DNA of 64,000 nucleotides from Prevotella bivia DSM 20514 (lineage in GTDB: Bacteria; Bacteroidota; Bacteroidia; Bacteroidales; Bacteroidaceae), in contig NZ_JH660660.1 of assembly GCF_000262545.1 (NCBI RefSeq), positions 163,500-227,499 of the forward strand. Reading direction: 5' to 3'. Of this stretch, positions 26,264-36,369 are shown piece after piece. The stretch's first letter is position 1, and each line of letters opens with the position of its first letter. A program made the translations under genes and the position numbers. The notes below the pieces were generated by a model. That model was not told the DNA's origin, searched no databases, and worked only from the letters and a program-made list of their open reading frames with translations.

Positions 26264-26441
26264 ACATCACTTCTTTGTGGTTTTAATATTCCCCATTGGT
26301 TTGGGTGGGGGATTTTATGCTTAGAAAAGACCCAAGAAACACCAAAGCACCTCACATCAACATATAGAGTCCCCAAAAGACACCTCAACATATAAAATTT
26401 TCTCACAAGAAAAAATACTGCGGAATTAAGGGATTAAATGG

Positions 26442-26470
26442 AATGAGCTCGGTAAAATACCGAGCTCATT
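26442..26470. terminator. Terminator of the cytochrome bd operon
   Basis: A perfect 13-bp stem AATGAGCTCGGTA / TACCGAGCTCATT with an AAA loop. It lies 98 bp after the cydB stop and 10 bp from the end of IS copy B. Confidence 0.75.
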
Positions 26471-26567
26471 ATAGAGAATTAAATAATTAATGTTCAATTG
26501 AACATCCAACCTTCGAGGGTACATCAAAATAAGGATGTAAGCCTTTGTTTAATATAGCGATTTTAAC

Positions 26568-27710
26568 TTAGTAAGCCTCTTCTTCGCTAGTAACATCCTT
26601 TTTAGAGATACCACCGAAATCGATCTTACGCCATGCATAAACAATATATGCAAGAACAAAAGGTACAAGGAAACTAACGTAGAACATTGCCTTCAACGTA
26701 AATTCGCTTGAAGAGCTATTTTGGATAGTTAGTGAACTTTGTAAGTCGGCAGTAGAAGGATAATAAGCTGTACCGTTCCATCCTGCAATAAGGAAGAGTA
26801 CAAGCACAACCAACACAACACCGATGCCTGCTGACCAAATACCATGAACGTAAGAAGGCTTTAAGATGGTCTTCACGATTCCAAATAATAAAAGTACTAC
26901 ACCAATGAGCAATAGGCAAAGCAATGGCCACATTGCAAGGAGGTTGTTAAGATACTTCATTGGCTCTAGTGCGATAACACCAGCCTCGTTAACTGCATAA
27001 CCGTCACCAAACAATGTCTTTACCAAGAATGGTAAGAAGAACAATAAGAAGAGAACGGTGTTTATAAGAAGTTGCTTCTTCACACGACCACGAATAGCAT
27101 CATCATGTACATTGTTGTTAATATATAATGTGCCCAAGATACGAGCTAAGAAAACAACAGCGATACCGAAGATAACTACCCAAGGATTTAACAACACGTC
27201 AAGACCGCGAGAGGCATTAGCCCAATGAGAGATAACGGGGTGAAATCCACCAACAAGGTTACTCTTCTCTACAATAAAATTGGATCCAGTGAAGAATGTT
27301 GCTACAGCACCACCCAACAATAACGGACCTAAAATACCATTAAGAATTAAGCATATCTGAAAAGTGCGGACACCCAAAAGATTGCCAGCCTTATTCTGAT
27401 ATTCGTAACTTACTGCCTGTAAAATGAAAGTTAGCAAAATTGCCACCCATACCCAATAAGCACTACCGAAGCTTGTACTATAGAACAGTGGGAACGATGC
27501 AAAGAAAGCACCACCAAAGGTTACAAGGGTTGTGAAAGTGAATTCCCATTTTCTACCTGTAGAGTTGATTACTAAACGACGCTCAATCTCATCTTTGCCG
27601 AGTTGGAAAATCATAGAATTTGCACCTTGTACAAACATCAAAAACACTAATAGTGATCCTAGCAATGAGATGATAAACCACCAATAATGCTGTAAAAAAT
27701 CGTATGTCAT
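26568..27710 (-). CDS. cydB: Cytochrome bd ubiquinol oxidase subunit II
   Basis: A 380-residue polytopic inner-membrane protein with about nine hydrophobic segments. It is the second subunit of cytochrome bd, which oxidises quinol and reduces oxygen to water with high affinity. The N-terminus MTYDFLQHYWWFIISLLGSL and the segment FEFTFTTLVTFGGAFFASFP-like helix are typical of the CydB family in Bacteroidetes. The gene overlaps the end of cydA by 4 bp, indicating translational coupling. Confidence 0.92.
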   Translation of the reverse strand: MTYDFLQHYWWFIISLLGSLLVFLMFVQGANSMIFQLGKDEIERRLVINSTGRKWEFTFTTLVTFGGAFFASFPLFYSTSFGSAYWVWVAILLTFILQAVSYEYQNKAGNLLGVRTFQICLILNGILGPLLLGGAVATFFTGSNFIVEKSNLVGGFHPVISHWANASRGLDVLLNPWVVIFGIAVVFLARILGTLYINNNVHDDAIRGRVKKQLLINTVLFLLFFLPFLVKTLFGDGYAVNEAGVIALEPMKYLNNLLAMWPLLCLLLIGVVLLLFGIVKTILKPSYVHGIWSAGIGVVLVVLVLFLIAGWNGTAYYPSTADLQSSLTIQNSSSSEFTLKAMFYVSFLVPFVLAYIVYAWRKIDFGGISKKDVTSEEEAY

Positions 27711-29242
27711 AGTTCTGGTCCTTTTTTAATTTGTTTACACATAATACTAACCTCTACTGCAAGCATCGCTGTGAACAATACGAGGAATAGGAAGAAGGTG
27801 AATGCTACGCCACCACTTGAAACATCACTCACAGATACCCATGTTGGCAGCATATCTTGAATAGTCCATGGCTGACGACCCACTTCGGCTACTACCCAGC
27901 CACTTTGGCTAGCAATATAAGCTAATGGAATAAGTGCAATACCTATTTTATGCAACCAGTTAGGTTTTGTTATATCCTTCTTATATACGAAGAAGAGAAT
28001 AATAGCAAACACTAGGATAAAGGCAAAGCCTAAGCCTACCATTATGCGGAATGCCCAGAAAGTGATAGTTATATTGGGAATAGTCTGTGAAGCGTCCTTA
28101 ATATAACCATAACCAAAGAACTTCATATCATTCTCTAATATCTTACGATTAGCCTCTTTGTTCTTCCCTTCACGGAAATCTTTCAAAGCCTGAATAGCAT
28201 TACGTCCACGGGTGATCTTTTCCTGTAAAGAGGGATGTTGTATACCTTGATAATCTGTATATCCATTTATAATATCCTGAACACCTGGCACAAAACCATT
28301 CATAGTGCGAGTAGCCAATAATGACAGCATATTTGGAATTGCAATGCGTTGAGAAGGCTCTGCTTTAAGCAAACAATCGTTCTGTGCTATTGGACTAATC
28401 CCAGCGACAGCTGTTAGGCTTTGCGCCTTTCCACCTTTATAAAGACCTTCCATTGCAGCAAGCTTCATTGGTTGTGCCTTAGCCACCATAAAAGCAGAGT
28501 TATCACCAGTATATGCTGCAAGCAATGATGCTACAAGACCAACTATGGCTCCAATTTTCATACTCTTTCTAGCAAGATCTAGATGCTTCTTGCGCAATAG
28601 ATAATAAGAAGCTACACTAACGGTGAAACATGCACCAAGTAACCATGATGAAGTTACGGTGTGGAAAAACTTATCTACAGCGAATGGGCTTAATGCTACA
28701 TCTAAGAAAGAGGTCATTTCGTTGCGCATTGTCTCTGGATTAAAGCTGCATCCTACAGGATCTTGCATCCAAGCATTTGCAACAAGTATCCACCAAGCAG
28801 AGATAGTAGCACCTAAACCCGTGAGCCACGTTGATGCTAAATGAAAACCTTTTGAAACCTTCTTCCAACCAAAGAACATCACTGCTACAAAGGTTGACTC
28901 CATAAAGAAGGCTAAGATACCTTCAACAGCGAGAGGAGCACCGAAAATGTCACCAACAAACCACGAATAATTACTCCAGTTTGTACCAAATTCGAACTCG
29001 AGAATAATACCTGTTGCCACGCCAATGGCAAAGTTAATTCCGAAGATGCGCTGCCAAAATTTAGCTGCAATACGCCATTCTTCTTTACCCGTGCGATAAT
29101 AGCACGTTTCCATAATTCCCATTACAACGGCTAAACCTAATGTTAAGGGCACAAATAACCAATGATACATCGAGGTGAGTGCAAACTGAGCACGCGACCA
29201 ATCGACTGTACCTGGATCAATTGCTAAAAGTAAATGTTCCAT
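27707..29242 (-). CDS. cydA: Cytochrome bd ubiquinol oxidase subunit I
   Basis: A 511-residue heme-bearing subunit. The heme ligand His is in LTSMYHWLFVPLTLGLAVVM (His 27, equivalent to E. coli His 19). FEFGTNWSNYSWFVGDIFGA and ESTFVAVMFFGW are core motifs. KFFHTVTSSWLLGA carries the second His ligand. The quinol-loop end EVGRQPWTIQDMLPT is conserved. This lets the anaerobe use or detoxify traces of oxygen. It sits between a DUF4492 gene and cydB, in the usual Bacteroidetes order. Confidence 0.96.
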   Translation of the reverse strand: MEHLLLAIDPGTVDWSRAQFALTSMYHWLFVPLTLGLAVVMGIMETCYYRTGKEEWRIAAKFWQRIFGINFAIGVATGIILEFEFGTNWSNYSWFVGDIFGAPLAVEGILAFFMESTFVAVMFFGWKKVSKGFHLASTWLTGLGATISAWWILVANAWMQDPVGCSFNPETMRNEMTSFLDVALSPFAVDKFFHTVTSSWLLGACFTVSVASYYLLRKKHLDLARKSMKIGAIVGLVASLLAAYTGDNSAFMVAKAQPMKLAAMEGLYKGGKAQSLTAVAGISPIAQNDCLLKAEPSQRIAIPNMLSLLATRTMNGFVPGVQDIINGYTDYQGIQHPSLQEKITRGRNAIQALKDFREGKNKEANRKILENDMKFFGYGYIKDASQTIPNITITFWAFRIMVGLGFAFILVFAIILFFVYKKDITKPNWLHKIGIALIPLAYIASQSGWVVAEVGRQPWTIQDMLPTWVSVSDVSSGGVAFTFFLFLVLFTAMLAVEVSIMCKQIKKGPEL

Positions 29243-29329
29243 TCCTTGTTAAACTTAAGTTTTTAAAATTATTTATTACTACTATTTGTTTGTTCAAATC
29301 ATTCATAAAGTATGCTGCAAATATGAGGA

Positions 29330-29548
29330 CTATTGACGTTTAATCAACTCCTTTTCAATAAAATTAGCTTCATTGCCTTTTATTGTATTCTCCTTTAAAA
29401 AATTAGGGAAGAAAAAGACACGTAGTATCGCAAACATAATAAAAAGCTTAATAATAATAATAGCCCATAAAGTTTTACCGAGTGTCATGTGGCAAAAACC
29501 ATCATAATACAAGTCAAAAAAACGATACCAAAAACTATCTTTTCGCAT
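29330..29548 (-). CDS. DUF4492 protein, cytochrome bd associated
   Basis: A 72-residue protein with one membrane helix (about residues 24-48, GKTLWAIIIIKLFIMFAILR) after a conserved aromatic start RKDSFWYRFFDLYYDGF. This family is usually found directly upstream of cydA in Bacteroidetes and probably acts as a small accessory subunit, by analogy to CydX; that role is inference. It is the first gene of the operon, 87 bp ahead of cydA. A TATTTTTG element on the complement (29592-29599) may be the operon's -7 box. Confidence 0.85.
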   Translation of the reverse strand: MRKDSFWYRFFDLYYDGFCHMTLGKTLWAIIIIKLFIMFAILRVFFFPNFLKENTIKGNEANFIEKELIKRQ

Positions 29549-29681
29549 AAATGAAAATATTATTGTTTTGTATTTTATTCAAATTAATGGGCAAAAATAA
29601 CTCTTTTTTTCTGTACAATGGTCTAAATCTCTCGAAAATTACAGATATTAACAGAAATAAACGTATAACTATAGTTTTTAT

Positions 29682-29712
29682 TTTGTCTTGAGAGCAAAGA
29701 TCATTACCTTTG
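29682..29712 (+). promoter_or_regulatory. Bacteroidetes promoter of the TolC-HlyD-ABC2 operon
   Basis: TTTG (29682-29685), a 19-bp spacer and TACCTTTG (29705-29712) give an exact match. The leader is about 18 nt. Confidence 0.75.
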
Positions 29713-29736
29713 ATGGCGATAAAGAAGTATGTATAA

Positions 29737-31233
29737 ATGAGTAAGTTAATAGTGTTCATAATGCTAGGAGGGACTTTTATAGGGGCATCAGCTCAAAGCA
29801 CGATGTCCCTAACAGAATGTCGTAGACTAGCATTACAAAATAATAAACAACTACAAATTTCACAGTTTGCAAAAGAAATTGCTGAGAATACACATAAGGT
29901 GGCAAAGGCAAAATATTTGCCACGAGTGAGCGGATTAGCAGGCTATGAACATTTTTCAAGAGAAATTTCCCTCTTAAATAAAGATCAGAAGAACCTACTA
30001 TCAAACCTTGGCACTAATGCGTTTGGAGGATTAGGCACAGCCATAGGGAACAATCTTACTTCACTGGCAAAACAAGGTATAATATCTGCAAACACAGCTC
30101 AGCGGCTAGGGCAGGTATTAGGTAATCTTACTACTCCACTTGCTCAGGCTGGTAATAATATAGGTAATGAGATAAAAGAGGCTTTTAGATCCGATACAAA
30201 AGATGTATATAGCGCTGGAATTTTATTTTCACAACCTATTTATATGGGGGGGGCTATCAAAGCAGCTAATGACATAGCAGCGATAGGAGAAACAGTAGCT
30301 GATAATACGATGGCACTAAAACGTCAAGTGGTTTTATATGCGGTTGATAATGCTTACTGGCTTGCTGTTTCACTGAAAAAGAAAGAGATGCTTGCCACAA
30401 GCTATCGAGATTTAGCTAAAAAGCTAAGCGATGATGTGCAGAAAATGATCAATGCGGGTGTGGCAACAAGAGCAGATGGACTAAAAGTAGCTGTGGCTGT
30501 AAATATGGCAGACTTGCAGATTTCAAAGATACAAAGTGGTGAATCGATTGCGAAAATGGCTCTTTGCGAACTGTGTGGTATTGATCTAAATCCTGAACTA
30601 AAATTACAAGATGAACAAGCACAGACAATCGTTCTCCTTGAGAATATAGACGAAGTGAACTCGTCGGACTCTGTGATACGTGAACGTCGCCCCGAGTTAA
30701 GATTATTGCAAAGCGCAATTGACCTAAGTAAGCAGAACACAAAACTTGTACGTTCGCTATATCTACCTCATGTACTCCTAACAGGTGGATATTCGGTAAT
30801 GAACCCAAATCTCTTTAATGGATTTCAAAATAAGTTTTCTGACCTATGGAATATTGGCATAGCCGTACATGTTCCTATATGGAATTGGGGAGAAGGTAAA
30901 TACAAGGTAAGAGCTGCTAAAACGGCAACAAGTATTGCTACTTTAGAGCTTCAAGACGCTCAACAAAAGATAAACCTAGAGATTCATCAAAACCGCTTCC
31001 GCTTAAAGGATGCCCAAAAACAACTTGCTACTGCACAAAAAAATATGCAAGCTGCAGAGGAAAACCTTCGATGTGCTAACATCGGCTTTAAGGAGGGTGT
31101 TATGACTGTTACCGATATTATGACGGCTCAAACGGTATGGCAAACAGCAAAAACGGCTATTGTGGATGCTGAAATTGCGGTAAGATTGGCTCAAACAGGC
31201 TTACAAAAAGCGTTGGGAACAATTGATAATTGA
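29737..31233 (+). CDS. TolC-family outer-membrane efflux protein
   Basis: A 498-residue exported protein with signal peptide MSKLIVFIMLGGTFIGASAQ. Two outer-membrane-factor repeats are visible: MSLTECRRLALQNNKQLQIS opens the first, and RRPELRLLQSAIDLSKQNTK begins the second half. A Gly/Asn-rich insert between (about residues 85-155) is longer than in E. coli TolC. It would form the trimeric outer-membrane channel of the exporter whose adaptor and permeases follow. The operon starts from the promoter just upstream. Confidence 0.9.
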   Translation: MSKLIVFIMLGGTFIGASAQSTMSLTECRRLALQNNKQLQISQFAKEIAENTHKVAKAKYLPRVSGLAGYEHFSREISLLNKDQKNLLSNLGTNAFGGLGTAIGNNLTSLAKQGIISANTAQRLGQVLGNLTTPLAQAGNNIGNEIKEAFRSDTKDVYSAGILFSQPIYMGGAIKAANDIAAIGETVADNTMALKRQVVLYAVDNAYWLAVSLKKKEMLATSYRDLAKKLSDDVQKMINAGVATRADGLKVAVAVNMADLQISKIQSGESIAKMALCELCGIDLNPELKLQDEQAQTIVLLENIDEVNSSDSVIRERRPELRLLQSAIDLSKQNTKLVRSLYLPHVLLTGGYSVMNPNLFNGFQNKFSDLWNIGIAVHVPIWNWGEGKYKVRAAKTATSIATLELQDAQQKINLEIHQNRFRLKDAQKQLATAQKNMQAAEENLRCANIGFKEGVMTVTDIMTAQTVWQTAKTAIVDAEIAVRLAQTGLQKALGTIDN

Positions 31234-31296
31234 AAAATAAGAATTGAGAGAGAATGAGCCGATGGCTAACTTTTTTCAGAATTAAATAATAAAAAA

Positions 31297-32280
31297 ATGA
31301 GTGCTAAATCACAAAAAAGAAATATATTCTTAGCGGTATTAAGTTTTGCAGCTGTAGTGGTAACGGCTGGATTAATAGGTCATTTTACGATGAGTAAGCC
31401 TAAAGAGGTTATTCAAGGTGAGGTAGAAGTGGGCGAATATCGTGTAGCATGTAAGCTTCCTGGACGTATTACAAGCATTAAGGTAAAGGAAGGCGACTTC
31501 GTTCATAAGGGCGATATACTAGCCATTTTGGCTATTCCTGAGGCAAATGCTCAAGAAAAAGTTGCCGAGGCTGCTGCTGGTGCTACCGATGCTTTAAGCG
31601 AACTAACCGCAGCTCCAACTCGTAAGGAGGCTGTAGATGCAGCCTATCAGGTATATCAGCAAACTATTGCAGCTAGAAATATAGCAGAAAAAACTTATAA
31701 CCGTATGCAGCGTTTATATGATGAAGGGGTAATGAGTGCCCAAAAGAAAGACGAGGCACTAGCAGCTTTTGAAACAACAAAAGCTGGTGTAGAGGTAGCA
31801 AAATCGAATTGGGAACTTCTTAAAAAAGGTGCAAGAAATCAAGCAAAGGAAGCTGCAAAGAAACAAGCACAAGCAGCTAAATCGGCTATAGATGTAGTAA
31901 AATCGATCTTGAAAGAGACTGTTCAGCGGGCTACAGCAGACGGTGAGGTATCTGAAATTTATCCTAAAGAGGGGGAATTGGTTGGCTTTGGAAGCCCTAT
32001 TATGAGTATTTTGCTTACCAATGACATTTCGGGTACATTTAATATACGTGAAGATCAGCTTGAAGGAATGAAGATAGGGACTACCTTTAGAGCTTTTGTT
32101 CCTGCACTCAATAGGGAAATAACGATGGTGGTTACTTCTATGAAAGATGAAGGAGCATACGCCGTATGGAAAGCTACAAAGACAAATGGTCAGTATGATT
32201 TAAAAACCTTTGAGGTAAAGGCAAAACCAACCACGAAGGTGAAGGGATTACTAAAAGGTATGTCGTTAATTATGAAATAA
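31297..32280 (+). CDS. HlyD-family periplasmic adaptor protein
   Basis: A 327-residue membrane-fusion protein with an N-terminal membrane anchor (about residues 10-31). A lipoyl half-motif CKLPGRITSIKVKEGDFVHK lies at about 52-71. A coiled coil rich in Ala and Lys follows (about 110-215, with EAAKKQAQAAKSAIDVV), and the second lipoyl half is GEVSEIYPKEGELVGFGSP. It connects the inner-membrane permeases to the TolC channel. The gene begins 63 bp after the TolC stop and 7 bp separate it from the first permease. Confidence 0.9.
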   Translation: MSAKSQKRNIFLAVLSFAAVVVTAGLIGHFTMSKPKEVIQGEVEVGEYRVACKLPGRITSIKVKEGDFVHKGDILAILAIPEANAQEKVAEAAAGATDALSELTAAPTRKEAVDAAYQVYQQTIAARNIAEKTYNRMQRLYDEGVMSAQKKDEALAAFETTKAGVEVAKSNWELLKKGARNQAKEAAKKQAQAAKSAIDVVKSILKETVQRATADGEVSEIYPKEGELVGFGSPIMSILLTNDISGTFNIREDQLEGMKIGTTFRAFVPALNREITMVVTSMKDEGAYAVWKATKTNGQYDLKTFEVKAKPTTKVKGLLKGMSLIMK

Positions 32281-32287
32281 ACAAAGG

Positions 32288-33460
32288 ATGAGGCAGATCA
32301 TTCGTAGCATATGGAGAATTTCGGTTAGAGAAATGGGATTTATGTATAGAAATCCCATCTACTTTGTATGTGCCATCATCTTTCCATTGCTAACTATAAG
32401 TTTCTTTACTTCGCTGATGTATGAGGGACAACCAGGACAATTACCCATCGGAGTTGTTGATAATGACCGAACACCTACCACACAAAAGATGCTCATGAAA
32501 CTCGATGCGTTTCAAGGAACGAAGATAGCATCTTACTATGCTAACACAACAATAGCACGAGAAGCAGTGCAACGAGGGGAGGTATATGCTTATTTATTGA
32601 TTCCCAAAGGTACTACCGAAGAACTTCTCGCAAAACGACAACCCACCATTTCGTTTTATTATAGTAGTGTAACGCTTGTAGCTGGTGGTATGACTTTCAA
32701 GGACTTAAAGACTATAACGACTTTGATCTCAGCAGCTGTAGGGGCAGGAAAACTTTCAATGCTAGGAAAAACTCCAGATGAGATAAGAACTTTTTTACAG
32801 CCCATAGCACTAGATGTACATATGATACAAAACCCTTGGATGAATTATAATGTTTACCTAAGTGCAATTATGATACCTGGCATTTTGATCCTATTTATGC
32901 TTCTTCTAACGGTATATACTATAGGAAAGGAATTGAAGTTTGAAAAATCTAAAGTATGGTTACGTCTAGCGCACGATAATATTATAGTAGCATTAATAGG
33001 AAAACTATTGCCACTTTTTTTAGTTTTCCTTATATTATTTTTTGGCTTTGAATGGTACATTTATAGCTATCTGTGTTTCCCTCATGCAGGTGGAGGGTTA
33101 AGAATTTTCTGTTTGGTCGTATTGACTGTTGTATCATCTATGGGCTTTGGGGTGTTCATATTTGGGTTAATCCCATCCTTACGCATGGCAATGAGTATCT
33201 GTTCACTATGGGCGGTTATAGGTTTCTCTGCTTGTGGAGCTACCTTTCCACTCTTTAGTATGGATCCATTCATACAAGGTGTGGCACAAACAGTTCCTTT
33301 ACGCCATTATTGGATGATTTATCAAGTTAGCATCTTTAATGGATACCCTATTAGCAATATATGGTATAATGTGATGATGCTGGTAATCTTCGCTAGCTTA
33401 CCACTTCTTGTAGTATTCAATATTAAACGAGCTATGAAGAGCTTCGTATATATACCATAA
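32288..33460 (+). CDS. ABC-2 type permease, first copy
   Basis: A 390-residue inner-membrane protein with one N-terminal helix (about 25-45), a periplasmic domain of some 140 residues (GVVDNDRTPTTQKMLMKLDA) and five or six C-terminal helices. This is the YhhJ/YbhS-like ABC-2 layout. The second permease follows after 4 bp and probably forms a heterodimer with it. No nucleotide-binding subunit is encoded in the operon. Confidence 0.85.
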   Translation: MRQIIRSIWRISVREMGFMYRNPIYFVCAIIFPLLTISFFTSLMYEGQPGQLPIGVVDNDRTPTTQKMLMKLDAFQGTKIASYYANTTIAREAVQRGEVYAYLLIPKGTTEELLAKRQPTISFYYSSVTLVAGGMTFKDLKTITTLISAAVGAGKLSMLGKTPDEIRTFLQPIALDVHMIQNPWMNYNVYLSAIMIPGILILFMLLLTVYTIGKELKFEKSKVWLRLAHDNIIVALIGKLLPLFLVFLILFFGFEWYIYSYLCFPHAGGGLRIFCLVVLTVVSSMGFGVFIFGLIPSLRMAMSICSLWAVIGFSACGATFPLFSMDPFIQGVAQTVPLRHYWMIYQVSIFNGYPISNIWYNVMMLVIFASLPLLVVFNIKRAMKSFVYIP

Positions 33461-33464
33461 TACC

Positions 33465-34640
33465 ATGAGGACAATTATCAAAACCATAGATTTATTCTTT
33501 CGCTTACTTGCTAAAGAGTTTAAGTTTATCTTTACCGATGAAGGTATATTAATGTTTGTATTCTTAGTACCATTGGGGTATCCTCTACTCTACTCTTGGA
33601 TTTATAATAATGAGGTGGTAAGAGATGTTCCTGTGGCTGTAGTTGATATGGCACATAGCAAATCATCACAAGAATTTGTGCGTGCTTTTAATGCTTCTCC
33701 AACGGTAGAAGCCACTTATTATTGCAATAATCTAGAAGAAGCAAAGGCATTAATAGGAAAGCAAGTCGTAAGAGGTGTGTTATACTTTCCACAAGATTAT
33801 GATAAGAAGCTTAATAGAGGAGGGCAAAGTACTATCAGCATTTATTGCGATATGAGTTTAATGCTTACGTATAAAGCTATCTACCAATCGGCACTAAGTG
33901 TATCGCTTGAACAGAATAAAAGCATCCAAAAGCCGAAGACCTTCAGTTTTACTGAATGGGATGAAGAATTAAATACAGAACCTATACATGTAGAAGAAAA
34001 GTCTATTTATAATACCACAGAGGGCTATGGAAATGCTATCTTACCAGGTGTTTTAATATTGATCTTACAACAAACTTTGATGCTGGGCATTGGTTTATCA
34101 GCAGGAACAATGAGTGAAAAAAAGGATAAAGCCTATCTAAAAATTGGTCAATCAATAGGTGGCGTATATACACTGATCTCGGCAAAGACTGTAGCTTATT
34201 TCACCATTTTTACTGTTTTAGCATCCTATATAACTATAGCTGTACCTCATTTTTTTGGCTTTACGATGTTGGCAGAACCGTTACCACTCATTTGCTTACT
34301 AGTGCCTTATTTACTAGCAGCTATTTTCTTCGCCATGATCATATCTCTTTTCGTTCGTTTAAGAGAGAACGTAATGCTTATTATTGTTTTTACATCTATT
34401 CCTTTTCTTTTTATGTCGGGGGTAAGTTGGCCATTAAGTAATATTCCTGGATTCTGGCAAGGTGTTAGTTGGCTAATCCCATCTACTTTTGGTATTCGTG
34501 GCTATCTCACATTAGCAGCATTAGGTGGCTCTCTTAATGATGTTCTCCCCTATTGCAGATACCTATGGATTCAGACATTTGCCTACTTCTTTATCGTGCT
34601 TATCTGCCATTATAAAATGCTGAATGGGTATAGAAAGTAA
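33465..34640 (+). CDS. ABC-2 type permease, second copy
   Basis: A 391-residue paralogue of the preceding gene with the same topology. PVAVVDMAHSKSSQEFVRAF marks the start of its periplasmic domain, and the C-terminal half contains FLFMSGVSWPLSNIPGFWQG, a typical ABC-2 membrane-loop motif. It completes a TolC-HlyD-permease-permease exporter, likely for a drug or small lipophilic molecule. The ATPase is missing here and would have to come from elsewhere. Two hairpins follow. Confidence 0.85.
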   Translation: MRTIIKTIDLFFRLLAKEFKFIFTDEGILMFVFLVPLGYPLLYSWIYNNEVVRDVPVAVVDMAHSKSSQEFVRAFNASPTVEATYYCNNLEEAKALIGKQVVRGVLYFPQDYDKKLNRGGQSTISIYCDMSLMLTYKAIYQSALSVSLEQNKSIQKPKTFSFTEWDEELNTEPIHVEEKSIYNTTEGYGNAILPGVLILILQQTLMLGIGLSAGTMSEKKDKAYLKIGQSIGGVYTLISAKTVAYFTIFTVLASYITIAVPHFFGFTMLAEPLPLICLLVPYLLAAIFFAMIISLFVRLRENVMLIIVFTSIPFLFMSGVSWPLSNIPGFWQGVSWLIPSTFGIRGYLTLAALGGSLNDVLPYCRYLWIQTFAYFFIVLICHYKMLNGYRK

Positions 34641-34683
34641 TTTGGAGGAGCAATAAAATACACCCCGTAAAGATACTCTAAAA

Positions 34684-34710
34684 CGCACTTTTTCTAAGGT
34701 AAAAAGTGCG
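34684..34710 (+). terminator. Terminator after the exporter operon
   Basis: CGCACTTTTT pairs perfectly with AAAAAGTGCG around a 7-nt loop. It lies 43 bp after the last permease. Confidence 0.65.
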
Positions 34711-34726
34711 ATATTAAAATAGAAAA

Positions 34727-34755
34727 AGAGAAGCACTTTTTATAAGTACTCCTCT
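34727..34755 (-). terminator. Terminator after the rny gene cluster
   Basis: On the complement AGAGGAGTACTT pairs with AAGTGCTTCTCT (two wobble-type differences) and is followed by TTTTTCTATTTT. It lies 36 bp after the rny stop. Confidence 0.7.
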
Positions 34756-34790
34756 TCTATGGTGTTTGGAAATAAAAATCGTATTAACGA

Positions 34791-36332
34791 TTATTTTGCA
34801 TAAGCTACCGAACGAGTCTCACGAATAACAGTGATCTTAACTTGTCCAGGATAAGTCATTTCGTTTTGTATCTTCTCTGCGATCTCAGAACTTAACTTCT
34901 CGCTATCAAGATCGTCTATCTTATCGGCACCAACGATAACGCGAAGTTCTCGACCTGCCTGAATAGCATAGGTCTTAGTAACACCAGGATAGCTCATTGC
35001 TATGGCCTCAAGATCGTTCAAACGCTTGATATATGCCTCTACTATTTCACGACGAGCACCAGGACGAGCACCAGAAATGGCATCACATACCTGAACAATA
35101 GGAGCAAGTAAAGTCGTCATCTCTATTTCATCATGGTGGGCAGCGATAGCATTGCATACATCAGGTTTCTCCTTATATTTCTCTGCAATCTTGCCACCAT
35201 AAAGCGCATGAGGCAATTCGGTTTCTTCATCTGGAACCTTACCTATATCATGAAGCAAACCTGCACGTTTAGCCTTCTTAGGATTTAAACCTAGCTCGCT
35301 AGCCATTACAGCACAGAGATTAGCTGTTTCACGAGCATGCTGTAAAAGGTTTTGACCGTAAGAAGAACGATACTTCATCTTACCTATGATACGAATAAGC
35401 TCTGGATGAAGACCGTGAATACCAAGGTCAATGGCAGTACGTTTACCTGTTTCAATAATTTCATTATCAAGCTGCTTCTTCACTTTAGCAACAACCTCCT
35501 CTATACGAGCTGGGTGGATACGACCATCAGAAACCAACTGGTGAAGAGCTAAACGGCAAATCTCACGACGAACAGGATCGAAAGCAGAAATAACGATAGC
35601 TTCTGGAGTGTCATCAACAACAATTTCAACACCTGTAGCAGCTTCCAACGCACGAATATTACGACCTTCACGACCAATTATACGCCCCTTCACCTCGTCA
35701 TTATCAATGTGAAACACACTAACAGAATTCTCTATAGCAGTTTCTGTTGCAATACGTTGGATGGTTTGCACAACAATTTTCTTAGCTTGCTGGTTAGCAT
35801 TAAGCTTAGCTTCGTCTACAATTTCATTAATGTATGAAGCTGCATCTAACTTAGCTTGATCTTTCAAACTCTCAATTAATCGTCCCTTGGCTTCTTCTGC
35901 ACTCAAACCAGAAAGTTCTTCTAGCTTAGCACGTTCTAAACCTTGCATCTTTTCAAGGTCTTGCTGCTTTACTTGAAGTAGTTTCTTTTCGTTATCGATA
36001 CGAAGTTGCTGTTGTTCAACTTCTTGTTTGCGACGACTTAAATCTTCTTGACGCTGATTTAAAGAAATCTCACGTTGCTTTAGGCGATTTTCGTTCTGCT
36101 GTATCTTCTGATTACGTTGCTGAACTTCAGCTTCTAACTCGCATTTCTTATTAAGAAACTTTTCCTTAACCTCTAACAATTTTTTCTCTTTGAGAACTTC
36201 TGCATCTTTCTCTGCTTTTTCAAGGGTTTCTTTATACTTTCCCGTTAGAATATATCTAAAGAAAGCAAAACCTCCTACACAACCTGCAATAAGACAGATT
36301 ATAGCTATAATAGTAATTACTATTGGACTCAT
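34791..36332 (-). CDS. rny: Ribonuclease Y
   Basis: A 513-residue membrane-anchored endoribonuclease that starts mRNA decay. An N-terminal helix (residues 4-27) is followed by a long coiled coil rich in Gln, Glu and Lys (about 30-170). The KH domain motif [19 protein letters not shown] is near residue 215. The HD-domain motif [14 protein letters not shown] is near 350, and [11 protein letters not shown] further on. Length is standard. Upstream on the same strand lie zapA, a coiled-coil gene and a hypothetical gene, so the group may form one unit. Confidence 0.95.
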   Translation of the reverse strand: MSPIVITIIAIICLIAGCVGGFAFFRYILTGKYKETLEKAEKDAEVLKEKKLLEVKEKFLNKKCELEAEVQQRNQKIQQNENRLKQREISLNQRQEDLSRRKQEVEQQQLRIDNEKKLLQVKQQDLEKMQGLERAKLEELSGLSAEEAKGRLIESLKDQAKLDAASYINEIVDEAKLNANQQAKKIVVQTIQRIATETAIENSVSVFHIDNDEVKGRIIGREGRNIRALEAATGVEIVVDDTPEAIVISAFDPVRREICRLALHQLVSDGRIHPARIEEVVAKVKKQLDNEIIETGKRTAIDLGIHGLHPELIRIIGKMKYRSSYGQNLLQHARETANLCAVMASELGLNPKKAKRAGLLHDIGKVPDEETELPHALYGGKIAEKYKEKPDVCNAIAAHHDEIEMTTLLAPIVQVCDAISGARPGARREIVEAYIKRLNDLEAIAMSYPGVTKTYAIQAGRELRVIVGADKIDDLDSEKLSSEIAEKIQNEMTYPGQVKITVIRETRSVAYAK

Positions 36333-36369
36333 TTATAATGTTTTTATATTATATAGTTTTCTTTTTTAT

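Larger units (their letters stand above)
24830..26431 (+). mobile_element. IS1380-family insertion sequence, copy B (1602 bp)
   Basis: Terminal repeats CCTTAATTCCGCAG are at 24830-24843 and, inverted, at 26418-26431. A 5-bp direct repeat GATTA flanks the element (24825-24829 and 26432-26436), which is a clear target-site duplication. It is inverted relative to copy A. It has inserted between the MITE/palindrome area and the terminator of the cytochrome bd operon without breaking a recognisable gene. Confidence 0.93.

Noticed and set aside
1266..26431. Composite transposon formed by the two IS1380 copies
   Set aside because: The interval contains core housekeeping genes, the copies differ at about eight residues and copy B has its own target duplication, so they are independent insertions.
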